Counted from the first letter of the stretch, positions 1-7,797 are shown. The stretch: 43,332 nt of DNA from SIG701 sp045611685 (GCA_045611685.1 JAZKXO010000099.1:1-43332); one strand, 5' to 3'. The notes: generated by a model from the letters alone, not told the origin. Translations and numbers: made by a program.

Positions 1-114
1 GTGTTCGTCCGACAGCTCCGCCGCGAGGATGCCGTGGCGCTTCAGCCCACGCACTGCCTCCTCCGGCGATAGATTGATGTAATAGGCCGTCCATATACCC
101 AGTACGGTTTTCAC
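1..114 (-). CDS. Sugar phosphate isomerase/epimerase-like protein, N-terminal fragment
   Basis: Only the first 38 codons are inside the window; the gene runs off the left edge. Translation starts at a GTG at 112-114 with GGAGGTGTA just upstream. The N-terminus reads MKTVLGIWTAYYINLSPEE and continues to LAAELSDEH. This resembles the first beta strand and helix of TIM-barrel sugar phosphate isomerase/epimerase proteins, where a WTYY-like strand is followed by a LSPEE helix and an ELSDEH strand. That is family resemblance from memory, not a domain hit. Substrate cannot be inferred. It lies downstream of ackA on the same strand but is separated from it by a terminator. Confidence 0.5.
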   Translation of the reverse strand, partial: MKTVLGIWTAYYINLSPEEAVRGLKRHGILAAELSDEH

Positions 115-138
115 AAGCTACACCTCCGATTCCTTTGT

Positions 139-173
139 AAAAAGAGGTCGCCGCATTGAAAAACACGGCGACC
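139..173 (-). terminator. Rho-independent terminator of ackA
   Basis: On the minus strand GGTCGCCG (166-173) pairs with CGGCGACC (146-153), an 8-bp GC-rich stem. It is followed by TCTTTTT (139-145). It lies directly after the ackA stop codon. Confidence 0.85.
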
Positions 174-194
174 CCGGAAAGGTTTGTTTTCGTA

Positions 195-1394
195 TTACTT
201 GGAGACCAGTTCCATGGTGTCCTTGGCGATCATGAGCTCCTCGTTGGTGGGGATCATGAGCATCTTCACCTTGGCGCCGGGGGCGGACAGGTCGAACTCC
301 TCGGAGGTACGCTTTGCCTTTTCGTTGATTGCGGGATCGATCTCAACGCCGATGAACGCAAGTTTTTCAGCAACGCGTGCACGGTACTGCGGGTTGTTCT
401 CGCCGATACCGCCGGTGAATACGATCGCATCCACACCGCCCATAGCGGCAGCGTAACCGCCGATCAGCTTCGTCAGCTGGTGGCAGAGCATATTCTCAAC
501 GAGCTGGTAGCGTGCATTGCCGGCCTTTGCGCCCTCTTCGATATCGCGGTTGTCGCTCGTAACCTGAGAAACGCCGAGAATACCGGATTTCTTGTTCATA
601 ACGGTGTCGATCTCATCGGGCGTGAGGTTCTCTTTCTTCATGAGAAGCGGAACGATAGCCGGGTCGATCGAGCCGCAGCGGGTGCCCATCATGATGCCTT
701 CAAGGGGCGTCAGACCCATGGAGGTATCAAAGCACTTGCCGCTGTCAACAGCAGCGAGAGAGGAGCCGTTGCCAAGGTGGCAGGTAACGATCTTCGCGTC
801 GGTACGGCCGAGCATAGCGGCAGCGCGCATGCTGACGTAGCGGTGGGAGGTACCGTGGAAGCCGTAGCGGCGGATGCGGTACTTCTCGTAATACTCGTAC
901 GGCAGAGCGTACATATACGCGTAATCGGGCATCGTCTGATGGAAGCCGGTGTCAAATACGGCTACCTGCGGTACGCCGGGCATCATAGCCTCGCAGGCAC
1001 GGATACCGGTCAGGTTGTGGGGGTTATGAAGCGGGCCGAGCTCGCAGCATTCCTCGATTGCCGCGATTACCTTCTCGTCAACGATCACGGAGCCGGAGAA
1101 CTTCTCGCCGCCATGGAGCACGCGGTGACCGACTGCGGAGATCTCGGAGAGAGACTTGATTACGCCGTTCTCGGGGGAAACGAGCGTGTCAAGAACGAGT
1201 TTTACAGCCTCTTTGTGGTTAGCCATCTGAATCTCGATCTTATAATCGTCGCGGCCGTCCACCTTGTGCTTGAAGTTACCGCCGGCGATACCGATACGGT
1301 CGCACATACCCTTAGCCAGAACAGTGTCGGACTCCATATCAAAAAGCTGATACTTGATGGAGGAGCTGCCGGCGTTGATAACCAGAATTTTCAT
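195..1394 (-). CDS. ackA: Acetate kinase
   Basis: Makes ATP and acetate from acetyl phosphate and ADP in the cytoplasm, the last step of acetate fermentation. The 399-residue product has the normal family length. It opens with MKILVINAGSSSIKYQ, the first ASKHA phosphate-binding segment, and carries VGHRVLHGG, VFDTGFHQTMP, GFHGTSH, HLGNGSS and a GIMMGTRCGSIDP segment, all acetate kinase signatures. The start at 1394 is chosen because AAGGATGG lies upstream and the protein then begins exactly at the family start; an in-frame upstream extension would add 27 unconserved residues and run into the promoter. The partner pta is not next to it here. It has its own promoter and terminator, so it is probably monocistronic. 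Confidence 0.97.
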   Translation of the reverse strand: MKILVINAGSSSIKYQLFDMESDTVLAKGMCDRIGIAGGNFKHKVDGRDDYKIEIQMANHKEAVKLVLDTLVSPENGVIKSLSEISAVGHRVLHGGEKFSGSVIVDEKVIAAIEECCELGPLHNPHNLTGIRACEAMMPGVPQVAVFDTGFHQTMPDYAYMYALPYEYYEKYRIRRYGFHGTSHRYVSMRAAAMLGRTDAKIVTCHLGNGSSLAAVDSGKCFDTSMGLTPLEGIMMGTRCGSIDPAIVPLLMKKENLTPDEIDTVMNKKSGILGVSQVTSDNRDIEEGAKAGNARYQLVENMLCHQLTKLIGGYAAAMGGVDAIVFTGGIGENNPQYRARVAEKLAFIGVEIDPAINEKAKRTSEEFDLSAPGAKVKMLMIPTNEELMIAKDTMELVSK

Positions 1395-1446
1395 CGGGAA
1401 AACCATCCTTTTACGTATAATAAGTGTGAAATTTTTACCACTGATT

Positions 1447-1475
1447 ATTATAACATCCGAGGGGAAGATTGTCAA
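1447..1475 (-). promoter_or_regulatory. Sigma-A promoter of ackA
   Basis: TTGACA (1470-1475) and TATAAT (1447-1452) on the minus strand with a 17-bp spacer, a full consensus match. It lies about 50 bp before the ackA start. Confidence 0.9.
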
Positions 1476-1576
1476 TGATTTTTAAAACGGTGCGAAAGTT
1501 TTTCAAAAATCCGCCGAAATCCGCGATCATCCGCCAAAAAAAACAGCGAAAACGGACGGATTTTTCCGGAAGCATC

Positions 1577-1605
1577 TTGCGGTTTTCGGAAAAACATGAT
1601 ACACT
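1577..1605 (+). promoter_or_regulatory. Probable sigma-A promoter of the zinc-ribbon gene
   Basis: TTGCGG (1577-1582), 17-bp spacer, TACACT (1600-1605), about 36 bp before the ATG of the downstream gene. Confidence 0.65.
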
Positions 1606-1641
1606 GTACTCATACCCATTCCACAAAAGGAGTACTGTCGT

Positions 1642-2091
1642 ATGGATGAAATGAACAACACCCCAAACACTCCCCAAAACGAAACACCCGCAGCTCCGGT
1701 GAAATACTGTCCGCACTGCGGAAAACAACTGCCGATCACCGCCGTTTTCTGCGGAGAATGCGGCGCAAGCCTTAACGGCACAGGCGCATACACACAGCCA
1801 CCGGCACGGCCCATAGAGGATACATCGCCTCTCAAAACCACGGATTATCTTCTCATGCTTCTGCTTCTTTGCGTGCCCTTTGTCAGTCTGATCGTCTACA
1901 TTATCTGGGCATTCTCCGGAAACACAAACGTAAACCGCCGAAACCTCAGCCGCGCGTTTCTGATTTATTCTCTGATCGGAATCGGCTTCTCCTTCCTGCT
2001 CGTTCTGTTTTTTATGATCATCGGTATCTCTACCGCTGCGATTCTGGAAGAAACCATGGCGTACTACGGTATGGTTCATCCGTTTTTCTGA
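1642..2091 (+). CDS. Zinc-ribbon membrane protein, unknown function
   Basis: A 149-residue protein with an N-terminal zinc ribbon formed by YCPHCGKQL (Cys23, Cys26) and FCGECGASL (Cys37, Cys40). A Pro-rich linker and two hydrophobic segments follow (about residues 70-95 and 110-140), so it is a small integral membrane protein with a probably cytoplasmic zinc knuckle. This layout is common in Firmicutes and is generally of unknown function. The ATG at 1642 has AAAAGGAG at a good distance. It has its own promoter and is followed by a strong hairpin terminator, so it is probably a single-gene unit. The hydrophobic C-terminal half contains no residue pattern I recognise. Confidence 0.85.
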   Translation: MDEMNNTPNTPQNETPAAPVKYCPHCGKQLPITAVFCGECGASLNGTGAYTQPPARPIEDTSPLKTTDYLLMLLLLCVPFVSLIVYIIWAFSGNTNVNRRNLSRAFLIYSLIGIGFSFLLVLFFMIIGISTAAILEETMAYYGMVHPFF

Positions 2092-2106
2092 AAAAATTTC
2101 CCAACA

Positions 2107-2137
2107 TGCATAACCTCCGTTTTTCCGGGGAACAATG
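2107..2137 (+). promoter_or_regulatory. Sigma-F promoter of spoIIR
   Basis: TGCATA (2107-2112), a 15-bp spacer, and GGGAACAATG (2128-2137). This matches every specified position of the Bacillus sigma-F consensus wGywTA-N15-GGnrAnAnTR as I know it. Transcription would begin near 2144, inside the terminator hairpin described separately. spoIIR is a classical sigma-F gene in Bacillus, so position and identity agree. Confidence 0.8.
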
Positions 2138-2167
2138 TTTCATCCCCAAAACGGAGGTCCTTTTTTT
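2113..2167 (+). terminator. Hairpin terminator that also covers the spoIIR Shine-Dalgarno
   Basis: ACCTCCGTTTT (2113-2123) pairs with AAAACGGAGGT (2148-2158). After a 3-nt bulge, GGGGA (2127-2131) pairs with TCCCC (2143-2147). Seven T residues follow at 2161-2167, directly before the spoIIR ATG. It can end the zinc-ribbon transcript. The GGAGG at 2153-2157 in the 3-prime arm is the spoIIR ribosome binding site. Confidence 0.85.
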
Positions 2168-2764
2168 ATGAAATGCACGGCTTTTTTCTGCGCCGCCTTC
2201 CTTACCGCCTTTACACTCCTCTCCTGCTTCCCCGTCCACGGTGAGGAAGAGATTTACGATTCTATCCTGCGGCTCCACGTGATCGCACAGTCGGATTCGC
2301 CCAACGATCAAGCAAAAAAGCTCGAGGTACGCGACGCGGTCCTTGAAGCCCTCGCCGACACCCTTGGAGAGGCATCCGATTTCGACAGCGCACGCGCCGC
2401 CGTCGAGTCGATGATCCCCCGCATGGAAAAAGTCGCGCGAGAGACTGCGGGATGTCCCGTAACCGTAATCCTTGATAAAGAGGCTTACCCCATGCGGGAA
2501 TACGAGGGTTTTACCCTGCCGGCGGGCGAATACACGTCTTTACGCGTGATCCTCGGGGAAGGCGCGGGAAAAAACTGGTGGTGCGTACTGTATCCGCGTT
2601 TGTGCACCGAACGCGCAACGGAGGATGCCTTTTACGAGGATTTTATCGCCGCCGGTTTCTCGCCCGAGCAGTACAGACTTATCAAAAATGAGAGCGGCAC
2701 GAAATACAAGATCCGATTTAAGATTCTTGAAATCCTCACGTCCCTATGGGACGGCGCAAAATAA
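2168..2764 (+). CDS. spoIIR: Stage II sporulation protein R (SpoIIR)
   Basis: Secreted forespore signal that activates the membrane protease SpoIIGA, which then cleaves pro-sigma-E in the mother cell. The 198-residue product begins with a signal sequence (about residues 1-24, hydrophobic core AFFCAAFLTAFTLL) and continues with ILRLHVIAQSDSPNDQ and KLEVRDAVLEAL. These are hallmark SpoIIR segments: the LRLHVIANSDS..DQ-like motif followed by an LKVRD helix. The start at 2168 is chosen over an upstream in-frame ATG because GGAGG lies 10 bases before it and the signal peptide then starts properly. It is expected to be transcribed in the forespore from the sigma-F site upstream, and it ends at a bidirectional terminator. 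Confidence 0.93.
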   Translation: MKCTAFFCAAFLTAFTLLSCFPVHGEEEIYDSILRLHVIAQSDSPNDQAKKLEVRDAVLEALADTLGEASDFDSARAAVESMIPRMEKVARETAGCPVTVILDKEAYPMREYEGFTLPAGEYTSLRVILGEGAGKNWWCVLYPRLCTERATEDAFYEDFIAAGFSPEQYRLIKNESGTKYKIRFKILEILTSLWDGAK

Positions 2765-2790
2765 AAAACGGCTGTAAACAGCCGTTTTTT
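2763..2790. terminator. Bidirectional terminator between spoIIR and the lipoprotein gene
   Basis: AAAAAACGGCTGT and ACAGCCGTTTTTT form a 13-bp stem around a 2-nt AA spacer, with A and T tracts on both flanks. It overlaps the stop codons of both convergent genes. Confidence 0.9.
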
Positions 2791-3466
2791 ATTTTCTCCC
2801 ACTTTCCGAAAGCTCCCTGAAATACAGCGATCCGTCCGAGCGTTTGATAACGAGTGCAAAATACTCTGGTGACGTGACCGCATCAAGCGTATTGACAAAA
2901 TACAGTCGATACGTGCGCTCCGTCTCCTCAAGCAGGAGCACGTGCGTCTCCACATCACTTTCCAGAGGCAAAGAAGCAGTGGTATACGCATCCACCCGCT
3001 CGAGATAGCGGAACAGCGCGCCGTTTTTGTTCGTGATCTTCTGACTGCCGCCAAACGTGGTGTATACGACCGATTCAAAATCCGACGCCGGAATGAGCAC
3101 GTTCAGCTGCATCTGCGGATATGCCTCGGCGGCCATCGCGAGAAGCGCTCCGTTGCCCGCGTACTGCGCATAGCCCGTTCTCAGCATATGATTGAGAATC
3201 GCATCGCGGCAGGCTTCCGATGCCTCCTTCGCACCGAAAAACGGCGTGAGCATCGGCGACGATACCGTGAGTACCTTCGTCATTTCGGAAAGCTTCACGG
3301 CGACCTCGCTGTCCGCCGCGTGGACGGCGATAACGTCCTCGCCGTGGTAGTCGTGCGTATCGAAGCCAAGCTTGCCCATCAGTCCCTCGGCGCAAGCGGT
3401 GAGGGACAGCAGACAAAGAATCAAAAGAACAAGGAGGCACCGACGGAAAACAGATTTGATTATCAC
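2789..3466 (-). CDS. Putative lipoprotein, unknown function
   Basis: A 225-residue protein with a lipoprotein signal: basic start, a hydrophobic stretch LLVLLILCLL, then a lipobox LTAC with the lipidated Cys at residue 25. The mature part is predicted to sit on the outer face of the membrane and has no motif I can name. The GTG at 3466 is preferred because AGGAGGT lies 8 bases upstream; an ATG right next to that site is in another frame. It is the last gene of a leftward group hprK, folT, folC and this gene, 34 bases after folC, so it may be co-transcribed with the folate genes. A link to folate is only inferred from position. Confidence 0.75.
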   Translation of the reverse strand: MIIKSVFRRCLLVLLILCLLSLTACAEGLMGKLGFDTHDYHGEDVIAVHAADSEVAVKLSEMTKVLTVSSPMLTPFFGAKEASEACRDAILNHMLRTGYAQYAGNGALLAMAAEAYPQMQLNVLIPASDFESVVYTTFGGSQKITNKNGALFRYLERVDAYTTASLPLESDVETHVLLLEETERTYRLYFVNTLDAVTSPEYFALVIKRSDGSLYFRELSESGRK

Positions 3467-3500
3467 GCGGCATACCTCCTTTCTTTCTAAAAGCTCCGCA

Positions 3501-4793
3501 TCAGTTACCAGAGCGGGAAGAAATGTACTCGTCTACAGCCGCCGCCACATCTGCGTACATATATAAAGAGCCGAATATAAGCAGCGGTCTATGATTAGCA
3601 AGAGCGTTCTCTGCCGCCGCCCGCACTCCCTGAGAAATACTTTCACAGGGCACAGCGTCCACTCCGCAGGCTCTGTACACCTCAGCGTATGCCTGGGCAT
3701 CCAGTGCGCGGGGCACGTCCGGCGTAACCGTATACGCACGCGCAATATTTGGGGCGGCAATCTCTGCGATCCGGATGTATTCTTTATCTGCCATTACGCC
3801 GGTCAGCACAGTATATTTCTCTCCGGGAAAACAGTGCGCGGCACTGTCAAAGGCAACCGTAACGCCGCCCGGGTTATGTCCGCCGTCGTAAATAATCACG
3901 GGATCCCGACTCAGCAATTCGAAACGTGCCCTCCATCGGGCAGCCGTAAGCCCCGCACGAAGCGCGTGGTCCTCTATCGGGTAACCGCACGTGCGAAGGA
4001 TCTCTGCACAGCAGATTACTGCGGCTGCATTTCTCGGCTGATAAGTCCCTGCGAGTCCGATTCGATACGGCTCTCGCCCTTCATAGGTGAAAACCGTTCC
4101 CTCAACGGAGATCTCCTCCGTATGAAGCGCACTGTAAACGGGTCGGAAGAAGGGAGAGCACATTTGCTGCGCTTTTTTCTCAATTACGCCGGCCGCATTC
4201 TCATCCGTTCCGGCAAACAAAACGGGAACGCCGGGCTTTATGATGCCCGCCTTTTCCGCCGCGATCTCCTCCACCGTATTCCCAAGCATAGAGGTATGAT
4301 CGAGAGAGATCTCCGTAATTACCGAGAGCACGGGGGTTCGTATCACGTTGGTGGAATCGAGGCGACCGCCCATGCCCACCTCCAGCACGACCACGTCGCA
4401 GGCACGGCGGGCAAAATACTCCAGTGCAATGGCGGTAATAAGTTCAAATTCCGTAGGCGCGTCTTCCATCGTATCCGCGAACTGCTTTACATACGCCGTA
4501 ACCTCTGCCAGCTCTTCGTTTGCGATATTTTCGCCGTCCACCCGGATGCGCTCGTTAAACTCCCAAACAAAAGGGGAGGTAAACAAGCCCACGCGATATC
4601 CCGCCTGCCGAAGCACGCCCGAAAGCATACAACAGATCGAACCTTTGCCGTTGGTTCCCGCCACGTGCACGAAGCGAAGTCGATCCTCCGGATGGGACAG
4701 TTTTTCACAAAGCTCCTCGATCCGGGAAAGACCGGGGCGGCTTCCCTTCCAGCTAACGCTGTGAATATACTGCAGTGCTTCATTGTACGTCAT
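3501..4793 (-). CDS. folC: Bifunctional folylpolyglutamate synthase/dihydrofolate synthase
   Basis: ATP-dependent cytoplasmic ligase that adds glutamate to dihydropteroate and to folates, trapping them in the cell. The 430-residue product has the Mur-ligase-like layout: P-loop GTNGKGS at residues 46-52, the FTSPFVWEFNERI segment, a metal and substrate loop around LDHTSMLG, and the C-terminal-domain motif IIYDGGHNPGG. The start at 4793 (MTYNEALQYIHSV) is preferred over an in-frame ATG 12 codons earlier, since AAGGGGTG sits at the right distance and family members start here. It follows folT by 22 bases, forming an uptake-and-retention pair under the folate riboswitch. Confidence 0.95.
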   Translation of the reverse strand: MTYNEALQYIHSVSWKGSRPGLSRIEELCEKLSHPEDRLRFVHVAGTNGKGSICCMLSGVLRQAGYRVGLFTSPFVWEFNERIRVDGENIANEELAEVTAYVKQFADTMEDAPTEFELITAIALEYFARRACDVVVLEVGMGGRLDSTNVIRTPVLSVITEISLDHTSMLGNTVEEIAAEKAGIIKPGVPVLFAGTDENAAGVIEKKAQQMCSPFFRPVYSALHTEEISVEGTVFTYEGREPYRIGLAGTYQPRNAAAVICCAEILRTCGYPIEDHALRAGLTAARWRARFELLSRDPVIIYDGGHNPGGVTVAFDSAAHCFPGEKYTVLTGVMADKEYIRIAEIAAPNIARAYTVTPDVPRALDAQAYAEVYRACGVDAVPCESISQGVRAAAENALANHRPLLIFGSLYMYADVAAAVDEYISSRSGN

Positions 4794-4815
4794 TTCCGCA
4801 CACCCCTTCGTTTTG

Positions 4816-5379
4816 TTACCTACTGCCAAAAAAACTTACGGCCGACAACCGGAGAATAAACTTTCGCACAGCCGGCTTCTTCATCAAAAGATGAATAATT
4901 GCTACTTCCGCCGCGCAAGCAACGGCACTACATGCGATGCCGATGGCAATGCCGTACCACGGCATACCGAAATACAGCATCTTTCCGATGGATTTAATAA
5001 TCACCTGTCCGAAAAGATGGGAAAGCGCCGCACAAACGATGTACTGCCTGAGTCCTCTCGTTTTCACAAGATACTTTGCCGACACACCGGATACGACACC
5101 AACGACGGCAGCGCCAAGCATAATAACGGGATTAACCGCGGGATTTGTGGATAAAAGACAACTGATCGCATCCACGGCAATACCCACAAGCGCCCCTGCA
5201 CCGGGTCCGAAAAAAATCCCCGCAAACAGAATGCCCAGATTCTCCAGCGTAAAGCGGTAATATACCGCCACCGTAAACAGATTTTTGCAAAGGATGCCGA
5301 TCACCACGGAAACTGCGGTGAGCATGGCAAGAAGCGTAATAAGCGCCGCTTTGCCGTGTATGGTTTTGTTTTTTTGCAT
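4816..5379 (-). CDS. folT: Folate ECF transporter S component
   Basis: Membrane-embedded substrate-binding subunit expected to bind folate and work with a shared ECF energy-coupling module (EcfA1, EcfA2, EcfT) encoded elsewhere. The 187-residue protein has about six hydrophobic segments. It carries the FolT-like stretch YYRFTLENLGILFAG, the GPGAGALVGIAVDAIS segment and a LFGQVIIKS helix. The start at 5379 (MQKNKTIHGK) has GGAGGTGTATT in front. Placement directly before folC and behind a tetrahydrofolate riboswitch strongly supports folate as the substrate. Confidence 0.92.
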   Translation of the reverse strand: MQKNKTIHGKAALITLLAMLTAVSVVIGILCKNLFTVAVYYRFTLENLGILFAGIFFGPGAGALVGIAVDAISCLLSTNPAVNPVIMLGAAVVGVVSGVSAKYLVKTRGLRQYIVCAALSHLFGQVIIKSIGKMLYFGMPWYGIAIGIACSAVACAAEVAIIHLLMKKPAVRKFILRLSAVSFFGSR

Positions 5380-5434
5380 AATAATACACCTCCGTAAAAA
5401 TTGCCATTGCAACCGAAGATGTACTCTCTTATGC

Positions 5435-5607
5435 AACAGCGGGATGCAACCTGTCTACCGCTGGCTGTGCCGGCATCCGGCACCCGCGAGACTGCACCTG
5501 CAGGCTCGCGCAGTAAGCGCCCCGACTTGCGGGCGGTTACTGCACCATTCGTCCGTCGGACAACTCCCCGTTCCGACGGCACTTCACGCACACAGATCTA
5601 CTCTGTT
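5435..5607 (-). promoter_or_regulatory. Tetrahydrofolate (THF) riboswitch with enlarged internal arm
   Basis: Read on the minus strand, the RNA matches the folT-type THF aptamer. P1 is AACAG (5603-5607) with CTGTT (5435-5439), followed by AGTAGA. P2 is ATCTGT with ACAGGT. Next come GCGTGAAGTG and P3, CCGTCGGA with TCCGACGG, capped by ACGGGGAGTTG. The conserved ACGAA (5548-5552) follows, and GCGGT and TTGCATCC complete the 3-prime side. Between ACGAA and GCGGT lies an 86-nt insert (5462-5547) with three hairpins instead of the usual tiny one. It ends 55 bases before folT. No long U-run hairpin is evident after it, so control is probably at translation. A promoter of its own is not obvious. Confidence 0.9.
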
Positions 5608-5636
5608 ATTATTTTTTCTTATTGCTGACGTATACG

Positions 5637-6599
5637 TTAACGCTCATCCGTGAGTCCCATATCGCCCATAAGACGCTTGTTGAACTCCTCGGCGGTGTTG
5701 TAGCCCATCCGCTTTTGGCGGTTGTTCATTGCGGCGATCTCAATAATGATCGCAAGGTTACGGCCGGGCCGCACGGGGATCGTCGTTGTGGGAATGCTGT
5801 TGCCCATGATCTCGGTGTACTCCGATTCAAGACCGAGGCGATCGTACATTTTACCCTGCACCCACGGCTCAAGACGGATAATCATATCCACCTTCTCCGT
5901 CTCCTTGACCGCACCCATACCGAAAAGTCTGCGGATATCGACGATGCCAATGCCGCGCAGCTCAATATAGTGGCGGATGATCTCGGGCGCGGAGCCTACG
6001 ATCGTTTTGGCGGAAACACGGCGAAGCTCGACCGCATCGTCCGCGATGAGGCGGTGGCCTCTCTTCACCAGTTCAATAGCAGTCTCACTCTTGCCGACGC
6101 CGCTGTCACCGAGAATCAGAACACCCTCACCGTATACCTCAACGAGAACGCCGTGGCGGGTGATGCATGGCGCGAGCGCGAGATTGAGAAAAGCCAACGC
6201 CTGCGCGGTGAACGAACTCGAAATCTCATCCGTGTGAAGAACGGGAACCTCAAAATACTCCGCGAGTTCCACGAACTCCTTCGAGGGGCGGTTTCCGTGC
6301 GCGAAGATGACCGCAACGGGATGATGTGACAAAAACTTCGTTACGCAATCCCTCCACTGCTCACCGGAGATGCTTCTGAGATACGAATACTCCGCGTTTC
6401 CGATGAGCTGGATGCGCTCCGGCTCAAAATAGGAGAAGAAACCGACAAACGGAAGCCCGGGACGGCCGACGTCCGCGTGATGCACCTGAATTTCGGCGGC
6501 ATCCATGGGAAGGTAGTCCGCCTCGAGTTTGAGTTCGTCCATCAGCTTTGCCAAAGAGATGGATCTGCCCGCGCCGAAGGTTTCGTTCATGTCATTCAT
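5637..6599 (-). CDS. hprK: HPr kinase/phosphorylase
   Basis: Phosphorylates and dephosphorylates HPr on its regulatory serine, controlling carbon catabolite repression and the sugar phosphotransferase system. The 320-residue protein has the N-terminal domain (about 1-130), the catalytic His region TRHGVLVEVYG, a P-loop GDSGVGKS at residues 164-171, IADDAVELRR, and the family signature YIELRGIGIVDI at 211-222. The start at 6599 is chosen because AAGGGAG lies 8 bases upstream, whereas the ATG eight codons earlier overlaps that site's own leader. A sigma-A promoter lies close upstream. It is followed after 29 bases by the THF riboswitch and folT. Confidence 0.96.
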   Translation of the reverse strand: MNDMNETFGAGRSISLAKLMDELKLEADYLPMDAAEIQVHHADVGRPGLPFVGFFSYFEPERIQLIGNAEYSYLRSISGEQWRDCVTKFLSHHPVAVIFAHGNRPSKEFVELAEYFEVPVLHTDEISSSFTAQALAFLNLALAPCITRHGVLVEVYGEGVLILGDSGVGKSETAIELVKRGHRLIADDAVELRRVSAKTIVGSAPEIIRHYIELRGIGIVDIRRLFGMGAVKETEKVDMIIRLEPWVQGKMYDRLGLESEYTEIMGNSIPTTTIPVRPGRNLAIIIEIAAMNNRQKRMGYNTAEEFNKRLMGDMGLTDER

Positions 6600-6630
6600 G
6601 CTTTTTTCTCCCTTTTCTGTCATTTAGTCC

Positions 6631-6659
6631 AGTATATCACACCCTCGCCCGATTTGCAA
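6631..6659 (-). promoter_or_regulatory. Sigma-A promoter of hprK
   Basis: TTGCAA (6654-6659), 17-bp spacer and TATACT (6631-6636) on the minus strand, about 30 bp before the start codon. Confidence 0.8.
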
Positions 6660-6731
6660 GAGGGAATTCGGAAGCCACTTCATCTGTTCACGGTATATTC
6701 ATCACGAATTCACGATATTTTCATTCCTTTT

Positions 6732-6740
6732 TGTTATACT
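6732..6740 (+). promoter_or_regulatory. Probable extended -10 promoter of the foldase operon
   Basis: TGTTATACT, an extended -10 element, about 38 bp before the foldase ATG. No good -35 box is present at 17 bp, so the call rests on the extended -10 alone. Confidence 0.45.
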
Positions 6741-6777
6741 GTTTGTATCTATTCGACGATTGTATGCGAGGTATTTT

Positions 6778-7776
6778 ATGCTGTTTACAAAAAAACTCAT
6801 TCGCGCTCTGTCGCTGTCCTTGGCCGTGCTGTCGGCCCTATCCTTTACCGCCTGCGGGAAAGTGCCGAGGAGCACCGAAGAAGAACGGGCAACCGTTCTC
6901 ACCGTGGACGAGTACGCAGTACCGTACGAGCAGCTCCGCTATTTCGTTCGAAACTATATGAACGAATACGGCGACGCCTCCTTCTGGACCGAAGAGCAAG
7001 CGGCAGAGCACTCCGAGAAGATATTCGCCGACACTTTTGAATCACTCCGTACAGAGTACGCCATTCTTTCTCTCGCAAAGCGATACGGCATTGAACGCAC
7101 GGACAAAGCGATAGAAGAGCTTGTGAACGGGCAAATCGACGCCATGATCGAAGATTACCCCTCCGTCTCCGCCTACGTAGAAGACATGGCAAAAAATCAC
7201 CTGACGGACAGCGTGTACCGCTTCCTTCTGACCGTTACCGCGTGCAGCGAGGAGCTCTACTACGCCATGCTCGAGGCAGGTGATATCGACCCCGACGACG
7301 AAGCGATCGAACCGATCGTCCGCAGCGATTCTTTCGTACGCGTAAAGCAGATTCTCATTGCCAATGATCCCGGTGAGGACAAAGCCGCAAACAGGCAGAA
7401 AGCAGAAGAGGCACTGGGACGCGCTATCGCCGGCGAGGATTTTGACGCTCTCGTAAAAGAATACGGCGAAGACCTCTATATGTTCAACAACACCGACGGC
7501 TACTACATCTGCCGCGGCGTATGGTATCAGGAGTTTGAGGACACGGCGTTCTCTCTCGGGGTGGGTGAGATAAGCGGCATCATTGAGACCGCGGCAGGAT
7601 ACAGCATCCTCGTCCGCTGCGAGAAAGAAGACGCTTACATGGATTCGCACATGGAAAGCCTTTGCAACAGCTACAGAGATGCACAGTTCTCCCTCGCGAT
7701 CGAGAAGAAAGCCGCCGAGATGACGCTCGTCACGAACGAACTGTTTGATTCCTACACACTTCTGACAATCGACTAA
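6778..7776 (+). CDS. Lipoprotein peptidylprolyl isomerase (PpiC/PrsA-like foldase)
   Basis: Predicted membrane-anchored folding factor for exported proteins. The 332-residue product has a lipoprotein signal with lipobox FTAC (lipidated Cys26), a helical SurA/PrsA-like N-terminal region (about 40-185), and a PPIC-type isomerase domain from about residue 190. That domain shows VKQILIAND, a long helix KAEEALGRAIAGEDFDALVKEYGED, a GYYICRGVW strand, and FSLGVGEISGIIETAAGYSILV, the usual PPIC ending. The start at 6778 has GAGGT 6 bases upstream and gives a correct signal peptide. It heads a three-gene rightward run. Whether the isomerase site is active cannot be judged by eye. Confidence 0.85.
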   Translation: MLFTKKLIRALSLSLAVLSALSFTACGKVPRSTEEERATVLTVDEYAVPYEQLRYFVRNYMNEYGDASFWTEEQAAEHSEKIFADTFESLRTEYAILSLAKRYGIERTDKAIEELVNGQIDAMIEDYPSVSAYVEDMAKNHLTDSVYRFLLTVTACSEELYYAMLEAGDIDPDDEAIEPIVRSDSFVRVKQILIANDPGEDKAANRQKAEEALGRAIAGEDFDALVKEYGEDLYMFNNTDGYYICRGVWYQEFEDTAFSLGVGEISGIIETAAGYSILVRCEKEDAYMDSHMESLCNSYRDAQFSLAIEKKAAEMTLVTNELFDSYTLLTID

Positions 7777-7797
7777 AAACAGACACGGAGACGTACT

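Noticed and set aside
3471..3473. An ATG directly after the AGGAGGT before the lipoprotein gene
   Set aside because: It is too close to the Shine-Dalgarno and out of frame with the lipoprotein; the GTG at 3464-3466 fits both.
5608..5636. A dedicated promoter for the folT riboswitch RNA
   Set aside because: The AT-rich gap after hprK has AATAAT-like and TATACG-like boxes but no correctly spaced -35; read-through from hprK is equally likely.
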